Shown here: positions 1 to 6,739 of the stretch, one piece after another | How the letters are laid out: each line of letters opens with the position of its first letter | How positions within the stretch are numbered: position 1 is the stretch's first letter | Origin: an uncultured Ilumatobacter sp. | GTDB lineage: Bacteria > Actinomycetota > Acidimicrobiia > Acidimicrobiales > Ilumatobacteraceae | Direction: 5' to 3' | Length of the DNA: 17,839 nt | Assembly (NCBI GenBank): GCA_937891565.1 | Contig: CALAHA010000285.1 | Location: 1 to 17,839 of the forward strand | Notes under the pieces: generated by a model | Database searches by the model: none | Told to the model about the DNA's origin: nothing | What the model saw: only the letters and a program-made list of their open reading frames with translations | Program-made: the position numbers and the translations under genes

Positions 1-54
1 TAGAGCATCGGTTTCCTAAACCGTGTGTCGCAGGTTCGATTCCTGCCAGGGGCG
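1..54 (+). tRNA. tRNA-Arg (anticodon CCU), 3' part, cut by the window edge
   Basis: The anticodon loop TTCCTAA (about 12-18) carries CCT at 14-16, which reads the Arg codon AGG. The T arm is clear: stem GCAGG (30-34), loop TTCGATT (35-41), stem CCTGC (42-46). The 3' acceptor strand CAGGGGC (47-53) and a G discriminator base (54) follow. CCA is not encoded. The 5' acceptor strand and most of the D arm lie left of the window. The anticodon stem has four good pairs and one T-T mismatch. tRNA 3' ends are common integration sites for phages and integrative elements, which matters for the stub that follows. Confidence 0.9.
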
Positions 55-151
55 CTGAATAACACCTGTTCGATGGCGTTCCAGCGTTCTTGATTGATGA
101 GAGCGACCCGTTTGGGTAGCAGAATTTCCTGCTTTGCTCCGGAAGGCACCC

Positions 152-232
152 ATGGCGAACGGCTCCGTCTATCGACGTGACGGCTCTCGCAGGGAGCGCT
201 GCGTACCCGCCGAACCCGAGCTCAGGCGCTGA
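152..232 (+). pseudogene. probable N-terminal stub of a tyrosine recombinase (integrase)
   Basis: A 26-codon frame begins with MANGSVYRRDG, the kind of N-terminus found in many actinobacterial phage and element integrases, where a G-S-[VI]-Y-R-R-x-D-G motif opens the arm-binding domain. A good ribosome site, GGAAGG, lies a few bases before the ATG. The frame ends at a TGA inside the last codons of the opposite-strand ahpF gene, so no catalytic domain (R..HxxR..Y) can exist here. It lies about 100 bp downstream of a tRNA-Arg, where integrase genes are often found. The integrase reading rests on only about 11 residues and the tRNA context; chance is possible. Confidence 0.45.
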
Positions 233-1805
233 CGTTGGTGTCTTGCGGAGTCCGAATGAGGTGATCAAAAACGGAAAGCATTGCTGTGGAGCCAGCGCCC
301 ATCGACACGACGATCTGTTTGAACGGCACTGTGGTGCAGTCGCCAGCGGCGAACACGCCGGGCACCGACGTGGCACCGTGGCCGTCGATCATGATCTCGT
401 TGTGTTCAGAGAGCTGCACGGTTCCGTCAAGCCATTCCGTGTTCGGCAAGAGGCCAATCTGTACGAAGATCCCGTCGAGGTCGACCTGGTGATCAGTCTC
501 GTCTGCACGGCTCCGATAGGTCAGCGCAGTGACCTTCTTGTCGTCGCCGAGCACCTCGGTGGTCATGGCGCCAGTGACGATCGTGACGTTCGAGAGGCTG
601 CGTAGTTTGTTTTGCAGTACCTCGTCAGCGCGCAGCTCGTCAGCAAACTCGAGCAACGTGACGTGCTTGACGATGCCAGCAAGGTCGATTGCAGCCTCGA
701 CGCCAGAGTTCCCACCGCCAATGACTGCAGTGCGCTTTCCCTTGTACAGCGGGCCGTCGCAGTGCGGGCAATACGCCACGCCGCGGTTCGCGTACTCGGC
801 TTCGCCGGGGACACCCATGCGGCGCCAGCGTGCGCCAGTGGAGATGATCAACGAACGCGCCTGCAGTGCAGCGCCGCTCTCCAGCATCAGCGTATGGAGG
901 CCGCCAACCCGTGGGGCCGGATCAATACGCTCGGCGCGCTGCGCCGTGATGATTTCGACTTGGTGATTCCGGACGTTGTCTTCGAGCTCCGCAGCAAGCT
1001 TTGGGCCTTCGGTATACGGCGTAGAAATGAGGTTCTCGATACCCATCGTGTCGAGGAGTTGCCCACCAAAGCGTTCGGCCACAATGGCGGTCCGCAGTCC
1101 CTTGCGGGCGGCATAGACCGCAGCGGAAGAACCGGCCGGGCCGCCGCCGACGATCAGAACATCGAACGGGTCCATGGCAGCGATTTTCTCGACCGCGCGA
1201 TCGCTGCTTCGGGAATCGATCATCGCGACGAGTTCTTCGAGGGTCATCCGGCCCTGACCGAACTTTTCGCCGTTGCGGAACACCGTTGGTACAGCCATTA
1301 CTTCACGAGCTGCAACTTCGTCTTGGAACGCGCCGCCATCAAGGGCAACATGTTCGATGTTCGGGTTGATGATGCTCATTAGGTTGAGCGCCTGCACGAC
1401 GTCGGGGCAGTTTTGGCAGCTCAGTGAGAAGAACGTCTCAAAGCGATGCGTTCCTTCGATGCCACGGATCTGATCGAGTAGATCGGCATCAGCGGTCGAT
1501 GGATGGCCCCCTACTTGCAGAAGCGCCAAGACAAGCGAGGTGAATTCGTGGCCAAGTGGCACACCACCGAAGGTGACCGACGCCTGAGGGTCAGTGACTC
1601 GGGTGATGCGGAACGAGGGGCGACGGTCGGCGGAGCCGTCGAAGCGCACATTGATGTCGGCGGACAAGACGTCCAACTCACCGAGGAGCTCGGTGATCTT
1701 CGCGCTGGTCGGCGAGTTATCGAGCGAAGCAACCAATTCGATCGGTTCGACGATCTTGGGAAGATGCGAGCGGAGTGCCTCGGTGAGGAGGGCGTCAAGA
1801 ATCAT
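222..1805 (-). CDS. ahpF: alkyl hydroperoxide reductase subunit F (NADH:peroxiredoxin reductase)
   Basis: A 527-aa flavoprotein that passes electrons from NADH to the peroxiredoxin AhpC in the cytosol. The N-terminal tandem thioredoxin-like domain carries the CQNC redox pair (C130, C133). The FAD-binding motif VLIVGGGPAG follows at about 216-225. The reductase disulfide CPHC sits at C346/C349. The NAD(P)-binding motif VIGGGNSG is at about 361-368, and the C-terminal FAD motif GVFAAGDC is near 485. The length matches the E. coli enzyme (521 aa), and all redox cysteines are present. It starts 18 bp after the ahpC stop on the same strand, so the two are almost certainly co-transcribed. Its ribosome site is weak (GGA), suggesting coupling to ahpC. 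The last few codons overlap the integrase stub on the other strand. Confidence 0.95.
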   Translation of the reverse strand: MILDALLTEALRSHLPKIVEPIELVASLDNSPTSAKITELLGELDVLSADINVRFDGSADRRPSFRITRVTDPQASVTFGGVPLGHEFTSLVLALLQVGGHPSTADADLLDQIRGIEGTHRFETFFSLSCQNCPDVVQALNLMSIINPNIEHVALDGGAFQDEVAAREVMAVPTVFRNGEKFGQGRMTLEELVAMIDSRSSDRAVEKIAAMDPFDVLIVGGGPAGSSAAVYAARKGLRTAIVAERFGGQLLDTMGIENLISTPYTEGPKLAAELEDNVRNHQVEIITAQRAERIDPAPRVGGLHTLMLESGAALQARSLIISTGARWRRMGVPGEAEYANRGVAYCPHCDGPLYKGKRTAVIGGGNSGVEAAIDLAGIVKHVTLLEFADELRADEVLQNKLRSLSNVTIVTGAMTTEVLGDDKKVTALTYRSRADETDHQVDLDGIFVQIGLLPNTEWLDGTVQLSEHNEIMIDGHGATSVPGVFAAGDCTTVPFKQIVVSMGAGSTAMLSVFDHLIRTPQDTNVSA

Positions 1806-1823
1806 GTGTTCAGTCCGATCGGG

Positions 1824-2393
1824 CTAGATCTTGCCGACAAGGTCGAGCGAGGGCGCGAGCGTGGCTTCGCCCTCTTCCCATTTGGCGGGGCAGACCTCGT
1901 TCGGGTTGGCCCGCACGTATTGGGCGGCTTTGACCTTGCGGAGCAGTTCGGTGGCCGACCGACCGATGTTGCCGGCGTTGATCTCGATGATCTGGATCTT
2001 GCCGTCGGGGTCGATCACGAAGGTGCCGCGCTCTGCGAGGCCGTCGTCTTCGATCATGACCTGGAAGTTGCGGGTGATGACGCCGGTCGGATCGCCGATC
2101 ATCGGGTAGGTGATCTTGTTGATCGTCTCGCTGCTGTCATGCCAAGCCTTGTGCGTGAAGTGCTTGTCGGTCGACACTGCGTAGACCTCGACACCGAGCT
2201 GCTGGAACTCGGCGTAGTGATCGGCGAGGTCACCAAGTTCTGTCGGGCAGACAAACGTGAAGTCGGCGGGGTAAAAGAACACGATCGACCACTTGTCCCG
2301 CATGTCGGCGTCGGTCACGTCGACGAATTGGCCGTTGTGGAATGCGGTCGCTGCAAACGGCTGGACCGCGGTGTTGATCAGTGATGTTGAGAT
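1824..2393 (-). CDS. ahpC: alkyl hydroperoxide reductase subunit C (2-Cys peroxiredoxin)
   Basis: A 189-aa typical 2-Cys peroxiredoxin that reduces H2O2, organic peroxides and peroxynitrite. The peroxidatic cysteine lies in FTFVCPTELGD (C49), the resolving cysteine in NEVCPAKW (C168), and the C-terminus APSLDLVGKI is identical to that of E. coli AhpC. Homology begins at SLINT, as in E. coli (MSLINT). No ATG, GTG or TTG lies at that place. The only codon correctly spaced (7 nt) from the strong ribosome site AGGAG (2401-2405) is ATC (2391-2393), which would give M-S-T-S-L-I-N-T. The longer open frame to 2597 has no homology and no ribosome site near its starts. It is first gene of an ahpC-ahpF operon. 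An ATG miscalled as ATC is the plain alternative. Confidence 0.93.
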   Translation of the reverse strand: MSTSLINTAVQPFAATAFHNGQFVDVTDADMRDKWSIVFFYPADFTFVCPTELGDLADHYAEFQQLGVEVYAVSTDKHFTHKAWHDSSETINKITYPMIGDPTGVITRNFQVMIEDDGLAERGTFVIDPDGKIQIIEINAGNIGRSATELLRKVKAAQYVRANPNEVCPAKWEEGEATLAPSLDLVGKI

Positions 2394-2400
2394 GCTGTTA

Positions 2401-2405
2401 CTCCT
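2401..2405 (-). promoter_or_regulatory. ribosome binding site that decides the ahpC start
   Basis: On the minus strand AGGAG is followed by TAACAGC and then ATC. Seven bases is an ideal distance, and no normal start codon lies within range, so this site argues for initiation at the ATC codon. Confidence 0.6.
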
Positions 2406-2629
2406 GGGGGAGAGAGTGGGGGAATTGAACAAGATCAAGCTACGTACGACGGTCAAGATCCTTCCGATGACTTCTGTCTCGCCAGCACGATATTGCTGCG
2501 TGGGGCCTTCTGTGAGACGCGATCTCGCAGCCCCAGACCGTCTGCGCGTCTGGCGGGTGAGGCCGACTTTGAACAGGAGTACGCCCATGCCAAACAATCG
2601 GTACCCCGTGTTGCCAGAACCGGTGCCGG

Positions 2630-3898
2630 TCAGAGCCGGCTGAAGCGTTCAGCCTCTTCAGTAAAGTCCGACCGACCGGCCTCGGAAATTGTGGGCACGA
2701 TCGAGTCAAGCGCAGCGAGGAGATCGCTATTGGTGATAGTGGCCGCCGTATCGCCCTGGCGAACTGCTCGGAATGCCCCGGCAGCCGCTCGTTGAATCGC
2801 ACTCGCGATGTCGGCTGGAGTTAATCCGTCGGTGGGCTCGACCATCGCCAACGGGTCGATCGCCGAAGCCGGAATCGCTCCGAGCATGTCGTTCAGCAAT
2901 GCGAGACGCGCCTCGGGGTCTGGTGGGCCGATGGGAATCACGAGGTCAAATCGGCCGGGACGCACAACTGCGGGATCAAGGGCGGTGATCGAGTTTGTGG
3001 CGCACACTAAGAGCCGGCCCGGAGCCTCGCGTACCCGCACCATCGCCTTCAGCAGTTCGTTCACCACGGCTTGCGTCTCGGGTCGGGCGGCGCGTGAGCT
3101 CGCAATGTCATCGACTTCATCGATGAACACCACAACGTGTTCGAGTCCGAGTAGATCGTCGAAGGCCCGGCCAAGCTCGTCGGCCATCATCGATGCTCCT
3201 TGTGCTCCGAGCTTCGAGGGCAGGAGCTCGACGAAGGGCCAGCCCAGTCGCCCCGCAATAGCCTTAGCGAATGACGTCTTGCCGGTTCCGGGTGGACCAA
3301 ATAGGAGCATCGCCGATGGTGCAATCACTCCGAAGTGGCTTGCCAACTCGGCCTCGATGAGCGGCGCCAAGAGCCGTTGTTCAACGATGTCACGCTGCAT
3401 CGTCAGCCCGGAGAAAGACTCCCATCGAGATTGGTCGATCAGCTCACCGTTCCAGCGCTCGAGAATCGAGAACGCCGTCGGACGAAGGGGCTCGTCCTTT
3501 TCGTACAGCGCCAGGTTCGGCGTGATTTCGAAGCCCCGATTGATGAGCGCAGCCGCGCCGACCTGATTCTCGGTGAGCAGTGCCACAATACGGTGGCAGC
3601 CGGCCTTTAAAAACGCAGCTTCGGCACGACCAATTAATGCCGAGCCGATGCCCTTGTTTCTCCACTCCGGGGCGATAGCAATGGCGACGATGCGACCGAC
3701 ATCGCCTTCGGGTCGACCGACGAGGACGGCGACGATCGAGTCACCGACACAGGCGACGACATTTGTTGCCGGCGACCTTAGATCAGCAACGACGTCACTT
3801 AGTTCGACGTGAACAGTCTCGGCGGTCCGTGCTCGCTCGATGAGCCGTATTACGTTGGGCATATCGTTCGCTTCTGAGATCCGGATCGTCCACAACAT
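2630..3898 (-). CDS. GNAT acetyltransferase fused to an AAA+ ATPase
   Basis: A 422-aa two-domain protein. Residues about 5-135 are a GNAT N-acetyltransferase fold: beta-4 VAIAIAPEWR and the acetyl-CoA pyrophosphate loop RNKGIG (80-85), with NQVGAAALINRGF later. Residues about 165-400 are an AAA+ module close to the FtsH/Cdc48 type: Walker A GPPGTGKTS (201-209), Walker B VVFIDEVDD (256-264), sensor-1 asparagine in CATN (302) and the arginine-finger element RPGRFD (313-318), then a helical lid. No protease or unfoldase pore domain follows. The ATG at 3896-3898 is chosen because GNAT homology starts just after it; an upstream start at 3952 would add 18 residues. It is a single gene upstream of the ahpC promoter region and divergent from the rhodopsin gene. 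The substrate is unknown; an ATP-driven remodeller that also acetylates its client is only an inference. Confidence 0.85.
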   Translation of the reverse strand: MLWTIRISEANDMPNVIRLIERARTAETVHVELSDVVADLRSPATNVVACVGDSIVAVLVGRPEGDVGRIVAIAIAPEWRNKGIGSALIGRAEAAFLKAGCHRIVALLTENQVGAAALINRGFEITPNLALYEKDEPLRPTAFSILERWNGELIDQSRWESFSGLTMQRDIVEQRLLAPLIEAELASHFGVIAPSAMLLFGPPGTGKTSFAKAIAGRLGWPFVELLPSKLGAQGASMMADELGRAFDDLLGLEHVVVFIDEVDDIASSRAARPETQAVVNELLKAMVRVREAPGRLLVCATNSITALDPAVVRPGRFDLVIPIGPPDPEARLALLNDMLGAIPASAIDPLAMVEPTDGLTPADIASAIQRAAAGAFRAVRQGDTAATITNSDLLAALDSIVPTISEAGRSDFTEEAERFSRL

Positions 3899-4104
3899 GC
3901 ACGAATAGTAAGGCGACCACGGGGACGTTGGGACGTCGTGCTCCAGAAACAAACCATTTGAGGGCGAGCGGACTCGAGGCGCTCGATGCGGGCCAGTCGG
4001 TGGTGTCGTATGACCCGACAGCGGCCGTCGATGATCTCAGTGATCGATGTCGCGGGTTCCGCTCACGGTGAACCGCAAAATAACGAGCACCAAAGTCCGT
4101 TTGA

Positions 4105-4124
4105 GTTATCATTCGTGTGATAAC
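4105..4124. promoter_or_regulatory. perfect inverted repeat upstream of the rhodopsin gene (operator candidate)
   Basis: GTTATCA (4105-4111), a 6-base spacer TTCGTG, then TGATAAC (4118-4124): seven of seven bases pair. It ends 49 bp before the rhodopsin ATG and is AT-rich against a GC-rich background. A dimeric helix-turn-helix regulator site is the natural reading. No good sigma-70-type -10/-35 pair could be fixed around it. Confidence 0.5.
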
Positions 4125-4172
4125 AAATCACTGCCGTTAATCCCGACGGCCGCCGCCCTAAAGGAGCGTCAT

Positions 4173-4982
4173 ATGGAACTCACACTGAGCGAGACCCAGT
4201 TCAACCTGGTCTACAACTCGTTCTCATTCGTTATTGCCAGTATGGGTGCGGCTTTGCTGTACTTCTTGCTGGTGCGAGGTCGTGTTGCCCCGCAGCACCG
4301 CATGGCAGTCACGTTGTCGAGCCTCGTGGTTGGCATTGCGCTCTACCACTACATCCGAATCTTTGGATCTTGGAACGACGCATTCACGTTCACTAACGGT
4401 GAATACGTTCAAGACGGCACCCCGTTCAACGAGGGCTATCGATACGTCGACTGGCTCCTCACCGTTCCGTTGCTGCTTGCTGAACTCGTCATCGTTCTGA
4501 AGCTCGCAAAGAAGACCACGAACAGCTTGCTGGTTCGCCTCACGATTGCCGCTGTTGCGATGATTGTGCTCGGCTATCCCGGTGAGATCGCCGCCGCCGA
4601 TGACTCGGCCCGCACCATCTGGGGCATCGCATCGACGATCCCGTTCCTCTACATCCTGTACGTCTTGTTTGTCGAGCTCGGCAAGTCGGTCCAACGTCAA
4701 AGTGGTGGTGTCAAGACACTGCTCGACGCGCTTCGCTACGTCATTTTGGCGACGTGGGGCGTCTACCCGATTGCCTACATGCTGCCGTCGTTGATCGACA
4801 ACCAAGCCAACGCAGAAGTTGCCCGCCAGGTCATGTACTCGCTCGGTGACGTACTGGCGAAGCCCCTCTTCGGGCTTCTCGTCCTCGCTATCGCTCTGGC
4901 CAAGTCCCGTGAAGACGGCTACGTCGAACCCGGCAGCACGACAAGTGCCTCCGACGACGTCAGCGAACTCGCCGAAGCCTGA
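4173..4982 (+). CDS. xanthorhodopsin-like light-driven proton pump
   Basis: A 269-aa seven-helix microbial rhodopsin. The helix-C segment RYVDWLLTVPLLLAEL carries the proton-pump triad D93 (acceptor), T97 and E104 (donor). The residue matching proteorhodopsin 105 is Leu, which predicts green absorption. H59 in YHYIRI matches the His that pairs with the acceptor Asp in xanthorhodopsin. The Schiff-base lysine is K230 in GDVLAK. Helix E reads TIWGIASTIPF; G151 matches Gly156 of Salinibacter xanthorhodopsin, the opening that lets a carotenoid antenna contact retinal. Strong similarity to xanthorhodopsin continues through ATWGVYPIAYM. The start is fixed by AAGGAG (4161-4166) six bases before ATG. 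It is transcribed alone, and no retinal or carotenoid genes are in the window. Confidence 0.95.
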   Translation: MELTLSETQFNLVYNSFSFVIASMGAALLYFLLVRGRVAPQHRMAVTLSSLVVGIALYHYIRIFGSWNDAFTFTNGEYVQDGTPFNEGYRYVDWLLTVPLLLAELVIVLKLAKKTTNSLLVRLTIAAVAMIVLGYPGEIAAADDSARTIWGIASTIPFLYILYVLFVELGKSVQRQSGGVKTLLDALRYVILATWGVYPIAYMLPSLIDNQANAEVARQVMYSLGDVLAKPLFGLLVLAIALAKSREDGYVEPGSTTSASDDVSELAEA

Positions 4983-5005
4983 CCCGTTTCGATTGATTCG
5001 GCTCG

Positions 5006-5041
5006 GCGTCCTGCCACCTTCCCCCCGGGGTGGCAGGACGC
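5006..5041 (+). terminator. strong hairpin after the rhodopsin gene, likely terminator
   Basis: GCGTCCTGCCACC (5006-5018) pairs with GGTGGCAGGACGC (5029-5041), a 13-bp perfect stem around a 10-base loop, starting 23 bp after the rhodopsin stop. No T-run follows, which is common for actinobacterial terminators. Confidence 0.7.
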
Positions 5042-5067
5042 GCTGCGGCCGAATGCTGCTGTTTTTA

Positions 5068-5121
5068 CTCGTCAGGCCGAACGGCCACAGGCCCGCCCCC
5101 TGAGAGGCGAAGGCTGACGAG
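5068..5121. repeat. long-range inverted repeat enclosing smaller hairpins
   Basis: CTCGTCAG (5068-5075) pairs with CTGACGAG (5114-5121), and the pairing extends by CC/GG past a single bulged base. Inside lie GGCCGAACGGCC and CAGG...CCTG mini-stems. The nested shape resembles a folded RNA, but it matches no riboswitch class I know. Confidence 0.4.
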
Positions 5122-5167
5122 GTGTGCAAAGCGTGCCCGGTGCATCCGCCGCAGCTCGACTCTTCCT

Positions 5168-5187
5168 GCAAGAACTGCGTTTCTTGC
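5168..5187. repeat. inverted repeat (hairpin)
   Basis: GCAAGAA (5168-5174) pairs with TTCTTGC (5181-5187) around CTGCGT. The flanking CC (5165-5166) and GG (5188-5189) can extend the stem past one bulge. Confidence 0.45.
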
Positions 5188-5201
5188 GGTCCGGTCCGTC
5201 C

Positions 5202-5230
5202 GACCACGAGCATTGTCTTTTGTCGTGGTT
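5202..5230. repeat. inverted repeat (hairpin) with T-rich loop
   Basis: ACCACGA (5203-5209) pairs with TCGTGGT (5223-5229), with a G-T pair outside. The 13-base loop includes TCTTTT. Confidence 0.45.
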
Positions 5231-5392
5231 TGAGGTGGCGGTGGTTGCTCGCGGTCCGATTGTTTGTGTGCCGGGCGCTGTCATGAAACGCATCCGGGAA
5301 CAATTCAACGACAACGCTCAGTAATGAGCACCCGATTCACCAACGCAACAGCCCCACGACCTGCGGCAAGTAGGCACTGAGGCGTGTGGGAC

Positions 5393-6727
5393 CTATCGGC
5401 CGCGGATGGCGATCAGTGGGTCGGCAGCGGACACGGTCACGGTTGCGGTCGACCGGGCGATCTCGTCGCTGATCGGTCCGATCGATCCTCGAAACGACTG
5501 ATCCGAGTTCGGCGTGATCTCGAGGTACTGAGTCGGGAGGCCGGTCTTGTCGAGCAGCGCAATGAACGGCTCGGGATCGAGCTCTTCGACGTTGACCATC
5601 CGTCGCGCATCCCACGTCCCGTCGGCGATCAGCATGGCGGCCGCGATCGGCGGGACGCCGGCGGTGTAGCTGATGCCTTGCGATTCCACTTCCGCGTAGG
5701 CGGCGGCGTGATCGCTCACCTGGTAGATGAACATCTCTCGCGGCTGGCCGTCCTTGGTGCCCTTGACGACGTCGCCGATGCATGTGTTGCCCGTGTAGCG
5801 CGCAGCGAGGCTCTGAGGGTCCGGGAGCACGGCCTTGACGACTTGCAGCGGGATGACCTCGCCGCCACCGGCGAGTTCGACCGGCTCGTGCGAGAGCAGA
5901 CCGAGCGTGCGCAGCACGGTGAACACGTTGATGTAGTGGTCACCGAACCCCATCCAGAAGCGGATGCTGTTGGCGTCGATGTTCTTCGACAGCGAGTGCA
6001 ACTCGTCGTGGCCGTTGAGATACACCGGCTGCTCGCCGACGACGGGAAAGTCGAATGTGCGCTTGACGGCATGCGTCGGGAACTCGTGCCACTCGCGGTC
6101 GATCCAGGTCCACACCTTCACGAACTCGCGGAAGTTGATCTCCGGGTCGAAGTTGGTGGCGAAGTAGCGTCCGTGCGACCCGGCGTTCACGTCAAGGATG
6201 TCGATTGTATCGATCGTGTCGAAGCACGACTTCGCGGCGAGTGCTGCGTAGGCGTTGACGACCCCGGGATCGAAACCGGCGCCGAGGATCGCGGTGATGC
6301 CCCTGTCTTTGCAGGCGTCGGCCTTCTTCCACTCGTGGTTGGCATACCACGGCGGATCCTCACAGACGGACTCGGGATCCTCGTGGATCGCCGTGTCGAT
6401 GTAGGCGGCGCCGGTCTCCAGGCAGGCGTCGAGCACGGACATGTTGACGAAGGCGGTGCCCAGGTTGACCACGATCTGCGACTCGGTTTCGCGGATCAGC
6501 GCCGCAGTGGCCGCGACGTCGAGGGCATCGAGTTGGCGGGCGTGGAGCTTGCGGGAAGCGTCCTTCAGATGGCCCTTGCGATGGACGCTCTCGATGATCG
6601 CCTCACACTTCGACAGTGTGCGCGAGGCGATGCAGATGTCACCGAGCACATCGTTTTGCATCGCGGCCTTGTGCGCTGCGACATGGGCGACGCCGCCAGC
6701 GCCGATGATCAGCAGGTTCGTCTTCAT
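5393..6727 (-). CDS. carboxy(nor)spermidine synthase (saccharopine dehydrogenase family)
   Basis: A 444-aa NAD(P)H-dependent reductase that joins aspartate semialdehyde to a diamine to give carboxyspermidine or carboxynorspermidine. The N-terminus has the Rossmann motif LLIIGAGGVAHVAAHKAA (5-22). Family blocks include NLGTAFVNMSVLDACLETGA, DTAIHEDPES, GAGFDPGVVNAYAA and GFGDHYINVF. The Vibrio enzyme has about 414 residues; here about 40 extra residues follow YLEI (about 401-404), ending near ADPLIAIRGR, with no recognised domain. The start is fixed by a perfect AGGAGG (6735-6740) seven bases before the ATG, overlapping the TGA of the upstream nspC-like gene. The two genes are 12 bp apart and form an operon. 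Whether the product is spermidine or norspermidine cannot be told from sequence. Confidence 0.92.
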   Translation of the reverse strand: MKTNLLIIGAGGVAHVAAHKAAMQNDVLGDICIASRTLSKCEAIIESVHRKGHLKDASRKLHARQLDALDVAATAALIRETESQIVVNLGTAFVNMSVLDACLETGAAYIDTAIHEDPESVCEDPPWYANHEWKKADACKDRGITAILGAGFDPGVVNAYAALAAKSCFDTIDTIDILDVNAGSHGRYFATNFDPEINFREFVKVWTWIDREWHEFPTHAVKRTFDFPVVGEQPVYLNGHDELHSLSKNIDANSIRFWMGFGDHYINVFTVLRTLGLLSHEPVELAGGGEVIPLQVVKAVLPDPQSLAARYTGNTCIGDVVKGTKDGQPREMFIYQVSDHAAAYAEVESQGISYTAGVPPIAAAMLIADGTWDARRMVNVEELDPEPFIALLDKTGLPTQYLEITPNSDQSFRGSIGPISDEIARSTATVTVSAADPLIAIRGR

Positions 6728-6739
6728 GGGTTTTCCTCC

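Larger units (their letters stand above)
4983..5392. other. intergenic stretch with a series of hairpins, no gene recognised
   Basis: This 410-bp gap lies between the convergent rhodopsin and saccharopine-dehydrogenase-like genes. It contains at least four inverted repeats in the first 250 bp (5006-5041, 5068-5121, 5168-5187, 5202-5230). Short open frames in it show no recognisable family. A structured RNA, a bidirectional terminator zone or plain decay are all possible. Confidence 0.5.

Noticed and set aside
30..54. attL/attR pair of an integrated island using the tRNA 3' end
   Set aside because: Reading the window showed no second copy of the tRNA 3' end, so no element borders can be set.
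1824..2597. ahpC starting at 2597 (257 residues)
   Set aside because: The first 68 residues have no resemblance to AhpC and no ribosome site; homology and the AGGAG site place the start at 2393.
3970..4065. Plus-strand frame reading SGLEALDAGQSVVSYDP, protein-like in look
   Set aside because: No start codon with a ribosome site, no family recognised, and it runs only a short way before a stop. Could be a remnant but there is too little to support it.
5068..5121. Riboswitch (the CTGAGAGGCG piece recalls TPP or glycine aptamers)
   Set aside because: The other conserved parts of those aptamers are absent and no suitable gene lies downstream on either strand.
5122..5283. A GTG-started frame rich in Cys pairs (CKAC, CKNC, CVSC)
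   Set aside because: The cysteines fall in hairpin-forming DNA, no ribosome site is seen, and the second half is hydrophobic low-quality sequence. Chance seems more likely than a small zinc or iron-sulfur protein.
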